Assembly (NCBI GenBank): GCA_964577315.1
Contig: CAZNYT010000014.1
Span: forward strand, 1 to 41,936
DNA from: Desulfonatronospira sp964577315
GTDB taxonomy: Bacteria > Desulfobacterota > Desulfovibrionia > Desulfovibrionales > Desulfonatronovibrionaceae
DNA length: 41,936 nucleotides
Reading direction: 5' to 3'
Under the pieces are notes generated by a model. That model was not told where the DNA came from and did not search any database. It worked only from the letters and a program-made list of their open reading frames with translations. Position 1 is the stretch's first letter; each line of letters begins with the position of its first letter. This document shows, piece after piece, positions 15,536 to 24,550 of the stretch. Both the position numbers and the translations under genes were made by a program.

Positions 15536-16366
15536 TTACAGGGAAAAGTTTTGCAAAGTGCTGTAAAGCTTGGCTACATGATCTTCCAAGTTGGTTTTTA
15601 CGNNNNNNNNNNNNNNNNNNNNNNNNNNNNNNNNNNNNNNNNNNNNNNNNNNNNNNNNNNNNNNNNNNNNNNNNNNNNNNNNNNNNNNNNNNNNNNNNNN
15701 NNTCCAGGGATGGATTTGGCTGGCGTTTTCATAATCATAATAAAGGGTCAGGATCCTGGAGGCCTGCCTGTAGATCTCAAAGCTTTGCTCCTCTGAAAGC
15801 AGCTTGCATCCGTTTTCAAAGTCCCACAGCTTTAACCTGGGTATTCCCTGGGTATCCAAGGTGAGATGGAACTCGTGAAATCCCTGGAACCAATCCTCAA
15901 GAAGGAGGGAAAAGTCATCCATTTCCTCCAAGTGATAGGGCCGGGGAAGATAGGGTAAGTCAAAGGTTTGAAAAAGGTGCTGCAGAACCGAGTATTCCAG
16001 CTTTAACCATTTCCTGCCCTGCTCATGAGTGGCCACATCCAGGCACAGTTTTGCACGGTCTCGGTCCAGGATCGCCTCAATGCTTGCCGGGTGGTTGAAT
16101 GCCCCGTGTTTTTCCGCACGAACAATTATTTCCCGGATAAGCTCCAGTCTAACTTCTGTATCCAGTTTCTTGCTCAACGCTTGCAGGTAGGGACTTTTAC
16201 CCTCCCGCAAAACAAAATCCCGTATGGTGTTGAAATAGGTTTCATAGGTGGTTCCCGCCGGATCCCCCTCCAGGGGCAAAAGCCATTTATCCTCGCCCAC
16301 CTGGAGGTCTCCGTAAGGGGAGGAGATAAGAAAATTTATCTCGGGACGGGGGTGTTGAGTAGTCAT
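15536..16366 (-). CDS. Unknown protein interrupted by an assembly gap
   Basis: I do not recognise this family. The readable part is about 221 residues from ATG 16366. It is soluble, with no signal or membrane segment. It has a charged helical middle (RLELIREIIVRAEKHGAF), an acidic Glu/Leu/Asp-rich portion and a stretch LKLWDFENGCKLLSEE. One hundred Ns (15603-15702) cut the C-terminal part, so the true length and frame beyond the gap are not known. The last about 21 residues assigned here are provisional. The start lies 6 nt after the DUF1015 stop, so both are likely expressed together. Confidence 0.55.
   Translation of the reverse strand: MTTQHPRPEINFLISSPYGDLQVGEDKWLLPLEGDPAGTTYETYFNTIRDFVLREGKSPYLQALSKKLDTEVRLELIREIIVRAEKHGAFNHPASIEAILDRDRAKLCLDVATHEQGRKWLKLEYSVLQHLFQTFDLPYLPRPYHLEEMDDFSLLLEDWFQGFHEFHLTLDTQGIPRLKLWDFENGCKLLSEEQSFEIYRQASRILTLYYDYENASQIHPWXXXXXXXXXXXXXXXXXXXXXXXXXXXXXXXXXXVKTNLEDHVAKLYSTLQNFSL
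15603..15702. other. Assembly gap of 100 Ns
   Basis: Exactly 100 consecutive Ns, a common placeholder for a scaffold gap of unknown size. The sequences left and right are joined by scaffolding only. Confidence 0.99.
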
Positions 16367-16372
16367 AAATTT

Positions 16373-17581
16373 TTATCTTCCCCATAAGTAAAAAAGCATG
16401 CCAGTGGGCAGCTTGGGATAAAAATAGGTGGATTTTCTGGGCATTACCCGGCCCGCCTCGCAAGCCTGCTGCATAATGGACATGGGCACAGGCCTTAAAA
16501 AGAACGCGGCTTGGAGTTCTCCAGAGCGGACTTTGCTCAGGGTATCCTGATAATCGTGAGTATAGAAAATATACTTGCCAGTGGCAAGCTCTTCATCGTC
16601 CCAACCTATAATGTCCCGCAACAGATATTTATCCAGCACGTAGGCGCCTACCTGGTCGAATATATCCCGTGCAGTAAAGCGGGGGATCAAGAGGTAATCC
16701 CGGCGGGGTAGGCACAGGAGCTGGGCGTTGGTACTTTCCAGGTCCTCGGGGAATTCAGGTCTGTCCAGGGAGTGTACCTCAAAAACCTGGCTGGCTCGCT
16801 CCAGTATATGGTCCCAGTCCAGCTCCACCTCCCGGGACACCATGCGGTGATAGGGAAAGATATCCAGCCCGGATGAGGAAATATTGCTGAGGTAGATAAA
16901 CACGTGCTCCCAGGGGGTCTGGCCCTGCTCCTTCTGGATCTGCATGAAGTGCAGAGCGGTTTCGTAGCGGTGATGACCGTCCGCAATAAATATCTTTTTC
17001 TCCTGGATCAGGTCTTGGATTAAGGAGTTGTATTCCGTGGGCAAAGGCCAGAGCTGGTTGAAAACTTCCCCTTCCTGGTAGAAGCTGACCATGGGCTGGG
17101 TTTCCTGGCATTTTTCCCCGATCTTTTCCAAGGTGAGCCCGGGATCGTCGTAAACCCCGAAAATGGGGCTTAGCTGTCCCTGGGTAGCCTCCATCAGCCT
17201 TAAGCGGTCCTCCTTGGCTTGAGGGTAGGTTTCCTCGTGGGGGAAAATGTTTGTCCCGAACGGCTCCAGCTTCAACCCCCCCAGGACTCCCCAGCGGGTT
17301 CTGGGCTCTCCCTGGACAGTGTATCTGGAGGCCAAAAGGTAAAACCGGGGCAGCTCGTCTTCCACCAGCACATTTTCAGATAACCAGGTATCCAGGATTT
17401 CCCTGGCCTGTTCATAGGATACCGGGGAGTCTATGTGGACCACGTTGTATCCGTGGCCGCCCAGGGCCTGGATATCCTCCTGGGACAATACATCGTAGGG
17501 CGGGGATATCACTTGGTCCGGAACTATGTCCGGACGGGACCAATGGTAGGTGTGAAATCTTAACGGCTTAAATTCGGGCAT
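16373..17581 (-). CDS. DUF1015 family protein
   Basis: Product of 402 residues with the hallmark DUF1015 motifs. These are a start with VISPPYDVLS (residues about 24-33) and VVHIDSP, a middle RWGVLGGLKLE and the signature IADGHHRYETAL near residue 200. It is cytoplasmic and widespread in anaerobes. The biochemical role is not established to my knowledge. It starts 15 nt after murJ ends and is followed 6 nt later by an unknown gene, so it is probably in an operon with murJ. Confidence 0.88.
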   Translation of the reverse strand: MPEFKPLRFHTYHWSRPDIVPDQVISPPYDVLSQEDIQALGGHGYNVVHIDSPVSYEQAREILDTWLSENVLVEDELPRFYLLASRYTVQGEPRTRWGVLGGLKLEPFGTNIFPHEETYPQAKEDRLRLMEATQGQLSPIFGVYDDPGLTLEKIGEKCQETQPMVSFYQEGEVFNQLWPLPTEYNSLIQDLIQEKKIFIADGHHRYETALHFMQIQKEQGQTPWEHVFIYLSNISSSGLDIFPYHRMVSREVELDWDHILERASQVFEVHSLDRPEFPEDLESTNAQLLCLPRRDYLLIPRFTARDIFDQVGAYVLDKYLLRDIIGWDDEELATGKYIFYTHDYQDTLSKVRSGELQAAFFLRPVPMSIMQQACEAGRVMPRKSTYFYPKLPTGMLFYLWGR

Positions 17582-17596
17582 AGTTAAAGAGTTTTC

Positions 17597-19213
17597 CTAG
17601 GTTTGCTTGTTGGATTTGGTCCAAGTTTTCAATAACATTTTTGCTTCCGGGATTTTCAGCATTACAGAGGCTGTAAAGTATAATGCAGCGCATAGCGGTA
17701 TCAACCCCAGGGCCATCCAAGAATCAACATTTACAAATTTTAGAAGCAAAAGTAAAGCACAACTTAACAGCAACATTTTGCCCAGGTCGCTTTTGGAGGT
17801 AAGCCAGGTTCCTATCTTGCGGCTCAGGGCACAACCCAGAAGCAGGACATTAACCCAGGAAGAGAGGCTGGCAGCCAGGGCCAGGCCGAAATGTTGCAAA
17901 TACTGCATAAGCACGATGCCTAGCAATACATTGAGAACCAGACTGATTATGGCCATTTTGACTGGAGTTACCGTGTCTTCCAAGGCATAAAAGGCAGAGA
18001 TCAGGGGACGGACGCAGGAAAAGGCGGGCAGGCCCACTGCGAAACCCACCAGGGCCAGGGCTGTGGCGTCCACTGCCTGGGCCCCGAACTCACCCCGGCC
18101 GAATATCACATCTATCAGGGGATAGTTCAGCCCGATAAGACCGGCAGTGGAGGGAAGAGCAATGAATAGGGTCAAGCATAAGGAGGAATTAAGTGTTTGC
18201 TTGAAATCGGAAATTTTATCGTCGCCTGCCAGGGCGGACAGGGAGGGCAGTGCAGCAGTGCTGATGGCCACGGCGAATACTCCCAGGGGAAATTGGACCA
18301 ACCTGTCCGCGTAATAGAGATAGGCTATGGATCCGGAAGCCAAGAAAGAGGCCAGAATGGTTCCGGCCAAGATGTTCAGCTGGTATACTGCCGCACCTAG
18401 AACAGTGGGCAGCATGAGCTTGCCGATGCGCAGCACCCCGGGATCCTTAAGGGAAAATTTCCCTTTCCAGCTGAAGCCGAACCGCTTCAGGAAAGGGTAC
18501 TGGAACGCCCACTGGAAAAAGCCTGCCACCAGGACTCCCAGGGAGAGGGCAATGGCTACATTGGCCCCGCTGAAATATCCCCCCAGGGCAAAGAGGATCA
18601 AAACGACGTTCATGAGGCCTGGGGCCAGTGCCGGGGCCAGGAAATGGTTCATGGAGTTGAGAATCCCCATGCACAGGGCCACCGAGGAAATAAACAGGAT
18701 ATAGGGAAAGCAGATGCGGACCAGGGTTACCGCATCCTGGAATAGCTCAGGATCGTCCCTAAATCCCGGGGCCACGAGCATGGTCAGCGGGGATGCGAAA
18801 ACCAGGGCCAAGACAGAAATGCCGCCCAGGATAATCAGTAGCCAGATCTGAACAGAACGGGCCAGAACAAAGGCTGCCAGCTCGCCCTGGGCGTTCTTGA
18901 TCTTGGTAAAAACCGGAACAAAGGCCATGGTCAAGGAGCCTTCTGCAAAGAGGCGGCGCAAAAGGTTGGGGATCCTGAAGGCCACGAAAAAGGCATCAGC
19001 CAAGGGGCCGGCCCCCAGGGTGAAGGCAATGATCAGGTCCCGGGCGAAACCCAGTATCCGGCTGATGAAGGTGGCCCCGGCCACCACCTGCGCCTTGCGG
19101 GCCAGCAAGGAAAAGGGGGATTGTTTTTTGTCCCTGGAATCCAAGTCTAAAGTCCTTGAGAATAAATTCAGGTTGCATCCCGAAAGCATTTTTTCCCGGC
19201 AAGAAGAAAACAC
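17597..19213 (-). CDS. murJ: Lipid II flippase MurJ (MviN)
   Basis: Product of up to 538 residues, a polytopic inner-membrane protein of the MOP superfamily with about 14 hydrophobic segments. It moves lipid II across the membrane for peptidoglycan synthesis. The family start QVVAGATFISRILGFARD lies near residues 41-58 and is very typical. The first about 35 residues are not typical. The frame starts at GTG 19213 (GGAAAG 5 nt upstream), while ATG 19189 is an alternative start. It is divergent from the flavoprotein gene at 19386. Confidence 0.93.
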   Translation of the reverse strand: MFSSCREKMLSGCNLNLFSRTLDLDSRDKKQSPFSLLARKAQVVAGATFISRILGFARDLIIAFTLGAGPLADAFFVAFRIPNLLRRLFAEGSLTMAFVPVFTKIKNAQGELAAFVLARSVQIWLLIILGGISVLALVFASPLTMLVAPGFRDDPELFQDAVTLVRICFPYILFISSVALCMGILNSMNHFLAPALAPGLMNVVLILFALGGYFSGANVAIALSLGVLVAGFFQWAFQYPFLKRFGFSWKGKFSLKDPGVLRIGKLMLPTVLGAAVYQLNILAGTILASFLASGSIAYLYYADRLVQFPLGVFAVAISTAALPSLSALAGDDKISDFKQTLNSSLCLTLFIALPSTAGLIGLNYPLIDVIFGRGEFGAQAVDATALALVGFAVGLPAFSCVRPLISAFYALEDTVTPVKMAIISLVLNVLLGIVLMQYLQHFGLALAASLSSWVNVLLLGCALSRKIGTWLTSKSDLGKMLLLSCALLLLLKFVNVDSWMALGLIPLCAALYFTASVMLKIPEAKMLLKTWTKSNKQT

Positions 19214-19385
19214 CAGGGCTTTCCGGATTGTAGGATCAAGGGCTGAAAATAGTTGCTAATCCAGGTTAAGGCAAGAATAAAGAATTGGTTTTTGATGTGG
19301 CGGGCTTGCGTAGGAAGTGATTTGCAGGTAAAATATAAAAGTCAAGACAAGTACCAGCCCGATTTTGACTTTTGGAGAGAAATCC

Positions 19386-20492
19386 ATGAGCAGATTGTAC
19401 GACGTGATAATTGTGGGGTGTGGTCCTGCCGGTGCCACTGCCGGCTACATGCTGGCCAGGAAGGGCTTGGATGTGTTGATCTTGGAGAAGAAGAACCTGC
19501 CCAGGTTCAAGCTGTGCGCAGGCATGCTTACCCAGAAGACCCTGGATTTCGGGGATTCCCTGTTTCCCGGCTGGGAACGGGAAATGGAGGAAAAAGGCAT
19601 CATCAGGACCAGGAACTGGCGATACAGTATAAGGGACAAGCAGAAATATTTGTATACCGATACCTCCAGTAATCCCTTCGTATTAGTGGACAGGGAAAAG
19701 TATGACCATTTGTGGAGCGAAAGAGCTGTACAGGCCGGGGCAAGAATACACCAGGACTGGGTGGTGCAGGTAGATGTGTTCGGTTCCCGGGTAATTACCC
19801 ATTCCGGCAGGTATTATCGGGGAAGATATATCCTGGGAGCGGACGGGGGATCCAGCCGGGTGCGCAAGGCACTTGCCCGGGAAAAAGCAGTTCATCCACC
19901 TTGGTCCAGGGGAGCGGCCCTGGCCCTGGAAACCTTTGTTCCCAGGGACACAGCGGAGCTCCCGGAGCATCCGGAGCTGATTGTGGGGCTGGTCCCGGAT
20001 GGGTACGCCTGGTCCTTCCCAGGGCAATCCCAGCAGCGGGTGGGTATTTGTTCTTCCAAGATCCTGGACGGTCGGGTCCTGAAGAGCAGGCTGCAGGAGG
20101 TATTGTCATGGCATGGGCTGCTGGGCGTGCAGGCAGAGGTAAAGGGCCATGTCCTGCCCTATGGGGATTATGAGAAAAGACCCGGTTTTCAGAACATTCT
20201 CCTCATGGGTGATGCAGCCGGTCTGGCGGATCCCTTGCTGGGAGAAGGGATTTATTATGCCCACTCCAGCGCTGCCCGGGCCTCGGAGGCGGTGCTTGGC
20301 TGCTGGTCCAAGACGGATCGAACCGCCCATCTCTATGCCCGGCTGCTTTCGGATATTGTCAGGGACATGCGCAACAAGTGGGTATTGCGCAAAATGGGCC
20401 TGGGGCTATTGCCCTTGTTGGAGATTCCTCCCTTAAATTCTCTGCTGCCTAATTTTTTCCCGCGCCTGGAAACCAGAATCCAGAAAAGCTGA
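19386..20492 (+). CDS. Geranylgeranyl-reductase-family FAD oxidoreductase
   Basis: Product of 368 residues. The N-terminal Rossmann FAD motif is VGCGPAGATAGYMLARKG, followed by ILEKKNLPRFKLCAGML. The C-terminal FAD motif is LMGDAAGLADPLLGEGI (about residues 270-290). This architecture is that of geranylgeranyl reductases, which saturate isoprenoid chains such as those of quinones or lipids. Here menaquinone or another polyprenyl substrate is conceivable. ATG 19386 is preferred over TTG 19365 because GGAGAG (19374-19379) lies 6 nt upstream of the ATG. It ends 1 nt before the convergent nadB stop. Confidence 0.85.
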   Translation: MSRLYDVIIVGCGPAGATAGYMLARKGLDVLILEKKNLPRFKLCAGMLTQKTLDFGDSLFPGWEREMEEKGIIRTRNWRYSIRDKQKYLYTDTSSNPFVLVDREKYDHLWSERAVQAGARIHQDWVVQVDVFGSRVITHSGRYYRGRYILGADGGSSRVRKALAREKAVHPPWSRGAALALETFVPRDTAELPEHPELIVGLVPDGYAWSFPGQSQQRVGICSSKILDGRVLKSRLQEVLSWHGLLGVQAEVKGHVLPYGDYEKRPGFQNILLMGDAAGLADPLLGEGIYYAHSSAARASEAVLGCWSKTDRTAHLYARLLSDIVRDMRNKWVLRKMGLGLLPLLEIPPLNSLLPNFFPRLETRIQKS

Positions 20493-20493
20493 T

Positions 20494-22077
20494 TCAATCA
20501 TCCTGTCTGTGGTGGCAGCCCAAACTTTGCTTGTTGCGCATGGCAGCCGTGGTAATGATGTAAGCGGCGTGGCAGCCGTGGAAAAGCTCCACCAAGGGCT
20601 TGGATATTGCGGTTTCCTTGTAGAAATCGTGCAATCTCTTGTTGAGATTGCGCATGTCTTCGAACCCCCTGTTCAGCCTGGCACTGGTTCTATTGATGCC
20701 CACGTAGTTCCACATGGTGTTTTTTATGGTGGCCCAGTCCTGGGCTATGAGTACCGGGTCCTCGTTCTGTTTGTTGCCCAAAAAATGCCAGTCCGGGATA
20801 GAGGACCTGGTTTTTTGGCTGAGTCTGGATTTGGGACCGTACTTGTAGGCGATATGCTCGGCTATGGTGTATCCCCACAGCAATCCTTCCAAAAGGGAAG
20901 TACTGGCCAGGCGGTTAGCCCCATGTACCCCGGTGCAGGAGCATTCTCCGGCAGCATAGAGCCGCTCGATGGTGGTCCTGCCGGCAGTATCCACCAGAAT
21001 CCCGCCGCAGAAGTAGTGGGCTGCAGGGACCACCGGGATCAGCTGTTTGCGCATGTCAATCCCCATCTGGAGGCACTTGTTGTAAATAGTGGGAAAGCGC
21101 TGGTCCGGATCCGGTATGCGGCTGCCTGCATCCAAGAAAACCAGGTCCTCCTTGGTTCTTAGCATTTCTTCCACTATGGCCCGGGTGACAATGTCCCTGG
21201 GAGCCAGGTCTTTCCTGGAATCGTACTTGTGCATAAAGGGCTCCCCGCGGGCGTTTACCAGGATTGCTCCCTCGCCGCGCAGGGCTTCCGAGATAAGGAA
21301 TTTGCGGGGGCCGCGATGGAACAAGGCGGTGGGGTGGAACTGGACGAACTCCAGGTTCATCACCCTGGCCCCGGCCCTGTGGGCCATGGCCAGACCTGAG
21401 CCCAGGGATGAGGCGCTGTTGGTGGTATTCAGGTAAAGCTGACCCATGCCCCCGGTGGCCACTATGGTATAATCCGCCAGGACCTTGATCACGTTCCCGG
21501 TGGACTCCTCCAGGACGTAGGCCCCCACACAGCGGTTGTTCAGGTGATACCTGATCTCCAGCTTGGTGCAGTGGTGGTGTGTGGTGAGCAGATCCACTGC
21601 CATGTGCCCGGTGAGGACGTGAATATTGGGTTCCCGGCGAATTGCACCCAACAGGGCATCCATGATGCACTTGCCGGTGTAGTCCCCGCAGTACAGGATG
21701 CGGGGCATGCTGTGCCCGCCCTCTCGGGTGAGGTGGAAATTGCTGCCTTCAAACTGCTCAAATGGTACCTGTAATTCTTCAATCAAAACCTTTTGCAGTA
21801 CTTCCGGACCCTTGTGGCATAAGAAACGCACGGCCTTGAGGTGGTTTATGTTCCATCCCGCGGTTAAAAGGTCCTTTTCCATGATCTTGGGGTCATCTTG
21901 GGGGGCCTTATATAGGATCCCTCCCTGGGCCAGGACAGTATTGCCGTCATCCAGGGAGTTGCCGGCACTGACCAGCAGGACCTCCCGCCCCTGGCGAGCC
22001 AGCTGGAGGGCAGCAGTGCAGCCTGCAATGCCGGAGCCGAGGACTAGAACCTGGGTCTCCAAAGATGTCTCGGACAT
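20494..22077 (-). CDS. nadB: L-aspartate oxidase NadB
   Basis: Product of 527 residues, an FAD enzyme that oxidises L-aspartate to iminoaspartate in de novo NAD synthesis. It shows the FAD-binding start VLGSGIAGCTAALQLARQG. It has the substrate-side segments VQFHPTALF and DLAPRDIVTRAI typical of the succinate dehydrogenase/fumarate reductase flavoprotein family, and a C-terminal helical domain. In anaerobes the electron acceptor is probably fumarate or quinone rather than oxygen. It lies downstream of nadC, separated by a 144-bp repeat. AAGGA about 10 nt before ATG 22077 supports the start. nadA is not in the window. Confidence 0.94.
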   Translation of the reverse strand: MSETSLETQVLVLGSGIAGCTAALQLARQGREVLLVSAGNSLDDGNTVLAQGGILYKAPQDDPKIMEKDLLTAGWNINHLKAVRFLCHKGPEVLQKVLIEELQVPFEQFEGSNFHLTREGGHSMPRILYCGDYTGKCIMDALLGAIRREPNIHVLTGHMAVDLLTTHHHCTKLEIRYHLNNRCVGAYVLEESTGNVIKVLADYTIVATGGMGQLYLNTTNSASSLGSGLAMAHRAGARVMNLEFVQFHPTALFHRGPRKFLISEALRGEGAILVNARGEPFMHKYDSRKDLAPRDIVTRAIVEEMLRTKEDLVFLDAGSRIPDPDQRFPTIYNKCLQMGIDMRKQLIPVVPAAHYFCGGILVDTAGRTTIERLYAAGECSCTGVHGANRLASTSLLEGLLWGYTIAEHIAYKYGPKSRLSQKTRSSIPDWHFLGNKQNEDPVLIAQDWATIKNTMWNYVGINRTSARLNRGFEDMRNLNKRLHDFYKETAISKPLVELFHGCHAAYIITTAAMRNKQSLGCHHRQDD

Positions 22078-22106
22078 AGCATCGAATCCTTGTTGTGTTT
22101 AAAGTA

Positions 22107-22250
22107 CTTGAGAGTTAAAAGTTATCAGTTATCAGTGAAAGAAAAAGATTTGTTATTTCAGGTAGTTATATTTTGATTGCAACTGGATAGCTGGAATCTA
22201 AAAAAGCACAATAATTTCAGAATGTTATACGAGAGCTTTTGACTGTCCAG
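22107..22250. repeat. 144-bp dispersed repeat, copy A (between nadB and nadC)
   Basis: Starts CTTGAGAGTTAAAAGTTATC and ends GACTGTCCAG. The copy at 23144-23287 has the same length and orientation, with roughly 85% identity by eye. The two ends resemble each other when one is reverse complemented (GAGAGTTAAAAG against GACAGTCAAAAG), which suggests a mobile element with terminal inverted repeats. No coding capacity. Confidence 0.85.
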
Positions 22251-22257
22251 TGAAGTA

Positions 22258-23130
22258 TTAAGATTTTTGAATGCTCATGCTGAAGTCCGCTCCCACAGCG
22301 GAATGGGTCAGGGCTCCTACTGAGACGTAAGTGGGCCCCAGGGCGGCTATCCTGGAGATATTCTCCAGAGTGACCCCGCCGCTCACCTCGACTTCCAGAC
22401 GGGCCTTCAAGGTGTAGCTGATAGCCTCTGCCATCTGGGAAAGGTCCATGTTATCCAGCATGATCCTGTCCGCTCTGGCGCCAACCGCTTCCCGGACGTC
22501 CCGCAGGCTTCGGCATTCCACTTCTATGGGCGGACAGGGGCGGTAGTGATTGCGCAGCACCCTAACCGCCGTCTGGATGCTGCCGACCTGGTCAATATGG
22601 TTGTCCTTGAGCATGAGCATCTCTTCCAGGTTCATGCGGTGATTGCAGCCTCCACCCAAAAGCACGGCATACTTTTCGGGATAGCGCATCCCAGGAGTGG
22701 TTTTCCGGGTGTCCAGGAGCTTGACCCCGGTGCCTTGAATCCTGTCTGCGTAGCTTCGGGTGAGATTGGCGATCCCGGCCAGCCTGGAAATGAAATTGAG
22801 AATAATCCTTTCCGCCTGGAGTATAGTGCTTGCCTGGCCGTGAATCCTGGCTACTTCGGAGTTGTTTTCCACAAGCTCCCCTTCCGGGACAAGCAGCTCA
22901 GCATGGGCATGTCCTTGGATGCTTTCCAGGATATGCGGCAAAAGGGGCAGACCTGCCACCAAAGTCCTCTGCTTGGCCCGGATGTTGGCAGTAAGTGTTG
23001 TCCCCGGGGGAAAAAGGGCCTGGGAGGTTAGGTCCTCCCCGTCTTCTCTCAGGGCCAGATCTATCAGTGTTTGCAAATGCTCCAGGGCTTTTCCCCGAAA
23101 GAAGGTATCGAAAAGGGCCAGGGATCCCAT
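22258..23130 (-). CDS. nadC: Nicotinate-nucleotide pyrophosphorylase NadC
   Basis: Product of 290 residues. It converts quinolinate and PRPP to nicotinate mononucleotide with release of CO2. It shows the conserved stretch LLDTRKTTPGMRYPEKYAV, the GGGCNHRMNLEEMLMLKDNH segment and the barrel C-terminus (VEVSGGVTLENI), as expected for quinolinate phosphoribosyltransferase. It is the first gene of a nadC-nadB unit. It is flanked on both sides by copies of the same 144-bp repeat, at 8 bp from its stop and 13 bp from its start. Confidence 0.95.
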   Translation of the reverse strand: MGSLALFDTFFRGKALEHLQTLIDLALREDGEDLTSQALFPPGTTLTANIRAKQRTLVAGLPLLPHILESIQGHAHAELLVPEGELVENNSEVARIHGQASTILQAERIILNFISRLAGIANLTRSYADRIQGTGVKLLDTRKTTPGMRYPEKYAVLLGGGCNHRMNLEEMLMLKDNHIDQVGSIQTAVRVLRNHYRPCPPIEVECRSLRDVREAVGARADRIMLDNMDLSQMAEAISYTLKARLEVEVSGGVTLENISRIAALGPTYVSVGALTHSAVGADFSMSIQKS

Positions 23131-23476
23131 GATAATTTCCAGTCTTGAGAGTTAAAAGTTGTCAGTTATCAGTTAAAGAAAAAGATTTATGATTTCAGGT
23201 GGTTATATCCTGAATACAACTGGACAGCTGGAACCTGGAAAAGTACAATAATTCTAGTATGTTGTACGAGAGTTTTTGACTGTCCAGTCCGGTGAATAGT
23301 TGGGATTAAATGATGTATAGTTTAGGTTAAACATAATAGTTGCTGCTCTTTTTAATATTTGGTTTGAGAGGTTATGTAAAGCTTGTAAAAGAAAGCACAT
23401 GAGAGTATAGGTAGTAAGTTCCGGATGGCTGGGCTCGAAACGGTGATTTCAATACCGGAAGCACAAGGAGGGAACC
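23131..23476. other. Noncoding stretch upstream of nadC and pgsA-like gene
   Basis: No gene is seen in these 346 bp. The stretch holds repeat copy B (23144-23287) and, directly attached, the end motif CCGGTGAATAGTTG (23289-23302) of the other repeat family. The remaining 170 bp must hold the divergent promoters of nadC and the phosphatidyltransferase. I found no convincing boxes. Confidence 0.5.
23144..23287. repeat. 144-bp dispersed repeat, copy B (upstream of nadC)
   Basis: Same length and orientation as copy A at 22107-22250; most differences are transitions. Together the two copies form a direct repeat around nadC. Confidence 0.85.
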
Positions 23477-24097
23477 ATGTCCTGGAAGGATAGCTCAGTA
23501 GGGAGATTCTACTACTCTTGCCTGGAAAAATGGGTTTTGCCCTGGCTGAAGAACAGGGGGTTCACTCCCAACCGGGTGACCGTGGCCGGAATGATATTTG
23601 CGCTCATGGTACCTGTGGGATTTTCCGCCCATCCCTTTTGGGGGCTGATTCTTATCCTGCTTTCCGGCATAGCAGATACCTCGGACGGTTATCTGGCCCG
23701 GGAGACAGGGCTTAAAAGCACTTTCGGGGGGTTTCTGGATTCCAGCCTGGATCGGATCAGTGACACTTTCTTTATCATGGGTTTTTGGGTCCTGTTCTGG
23801 ATGGATGGGCGCTGGGTCCTGGAAGCAAGCATCCTGGTCATACTAACGCTTCTGTCCATGCATCTCATCAGCTATGTCAAGGCCCGAGCTGAGGCAGCTG
23901 GCTTGGACTGCCAAGTGGGTCTTATGACCCGGCCCAGCAGAGTGGTGTACATGCTGGTCTGGGCCTTTTTGCTCATGATTTGGCCCGGGGTCAACGAGGG
24001 CCTGCTCTGGATAGGGATGACCATTCTCCTATTGGCCTGCGCCTTTACCGTGGCCCAGAGGATAGCTCATGTACGTAGGCAGTTGGCAACATTATAA
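23477..24097 (+). CDS. CDP-alcohol phosphatidyltransferase family protein
   Basis: Product of 206 residues, an integral membrane enzyme with about six hydrophobic segments. The full family signature D-x2-D-G-x2-A-R-x8-G-x3-D-x3-D is present: D67, D70, G71, A74, R75, G84, D88, D92. It transfers a phosphoalcohol from CDP-diacylglycerol or uses another CDP-alcohol in phospholipid synthesis. Phosphatidylglycerophosphate or phosphatidylinositol-phosphate synthase activity cannot be told apart from the sequence. AAGGAGG at 23465-23471 precedes ATG 23477. It stands alone between repeat-rich stretches. Confidence 0.9.
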   Translation: MSWKDSSVGRFYYSCLEKWVLPWLKNRGFTPNRVTVAGMIFALMVPVGFSAHPFWGLILILLSGIADTSDGYLARETGLKSTFGGFLDSSLDRISDTFFIMGFWVLFWMDGRWVLEASILVILTLLSMHLISYVKARAEAAGLDCQVGLMTRPSRVVYMLVWAFLLMIWPGVNEGLLWIGMTILLLACAFTVAQRIAHVRRQLATL

Positions 24098-24191
24098 CAA
24101 AAATTCACGGATAACAGATAACAGCGATATTTATTATCCGAAGTCAATGTGTAGGCTTAAAATATTTTCTCTATTATCTGCGAAGATCTTT

Positions 24192-24337
24192 GAGATCTGC
24201 GGTTTCATTCTTTTTTCTTATCGCCGATGGTATATCTGTGGAAAAAAAGGCAGAAGAATGTTTTAACCGCCCAGTTAAACACCCAAAAGGGGTACCCGGT
24301 TTAACCGGGTAAACAGATTACGCTGATCTCCGCTGAT
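24192..24337. repeat. GATCTGCGG...ACGCTGAT direct repeat, left copy
   Basis: Begins GAGATCTGCGGTT and ends with TTTAACCGGGTAAAC followed by ATTACGCTGATCTCCGCTGAT. The right copy at 27592-27731 shares both ends and a middle CGCCCAGTTAAA block in the same order and orientation, but is diverged elsewhere. Sequences with repeated CGCTGAT units are common intergenic repeats in several bacterial groups. Confidence 0.65.
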
Positions 24338-24450
24338 CGCATAGGACATAGGATTCTAAGGTAACTTATGGGAAAATTCCAAGTCCTAAAGCCAGTGGTC
24401 AGGGGCCAGGAGTCAGGGATCAGCTTCCACTGGAGTTTGGAATTTCCTCC

Positions 24451-24518
24451 TATACCCTGTTCTCCATTTCGGGAACGAAGAGAGTTTCGCTGTAGTTATA
24501 ACTTATAACGGATAACCT
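24451..24518. repeat. Inverted repeat left of the UPF0182 gene
   Basis: TATACCCTGTTCTCCATTTC and following bases to about 24518. The reverse complement of 27281-27353 matches with about nine differences over 74 bp by eye. The two copies lie 33 bp before the start and 15 bp after the stop of the gene at 24551-27265. Confidence 0.8.
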
Positions 24519-24550
24519 ATAACCAATAACGGATTAAGAGGTAGCAAATT

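Larger units (their letters stand above)
24098..24550. other. Repeat-rich noncoding stretch upstream of the UPF0182 gene
   Basis: No gene is seen. From left to right it holds a direct repeat (24192-24337), a perfect 9-bp palindrome within it (TACCCGGTT/AACCGGGTA, 24293-24311), a spacer, an inverted repeat (24451-24518) and a run of TATAAC/GATAAC units up to 24534. GAGGT at 24538-24542 is the ribosome site of the next gene. Confidence 0.55.

Noticed and set aside
20494..23130. nadA within the NAD synthesis group
   Set aside because: Only nadC and nadB are present; quinolinate synthase must lie elsewhere.
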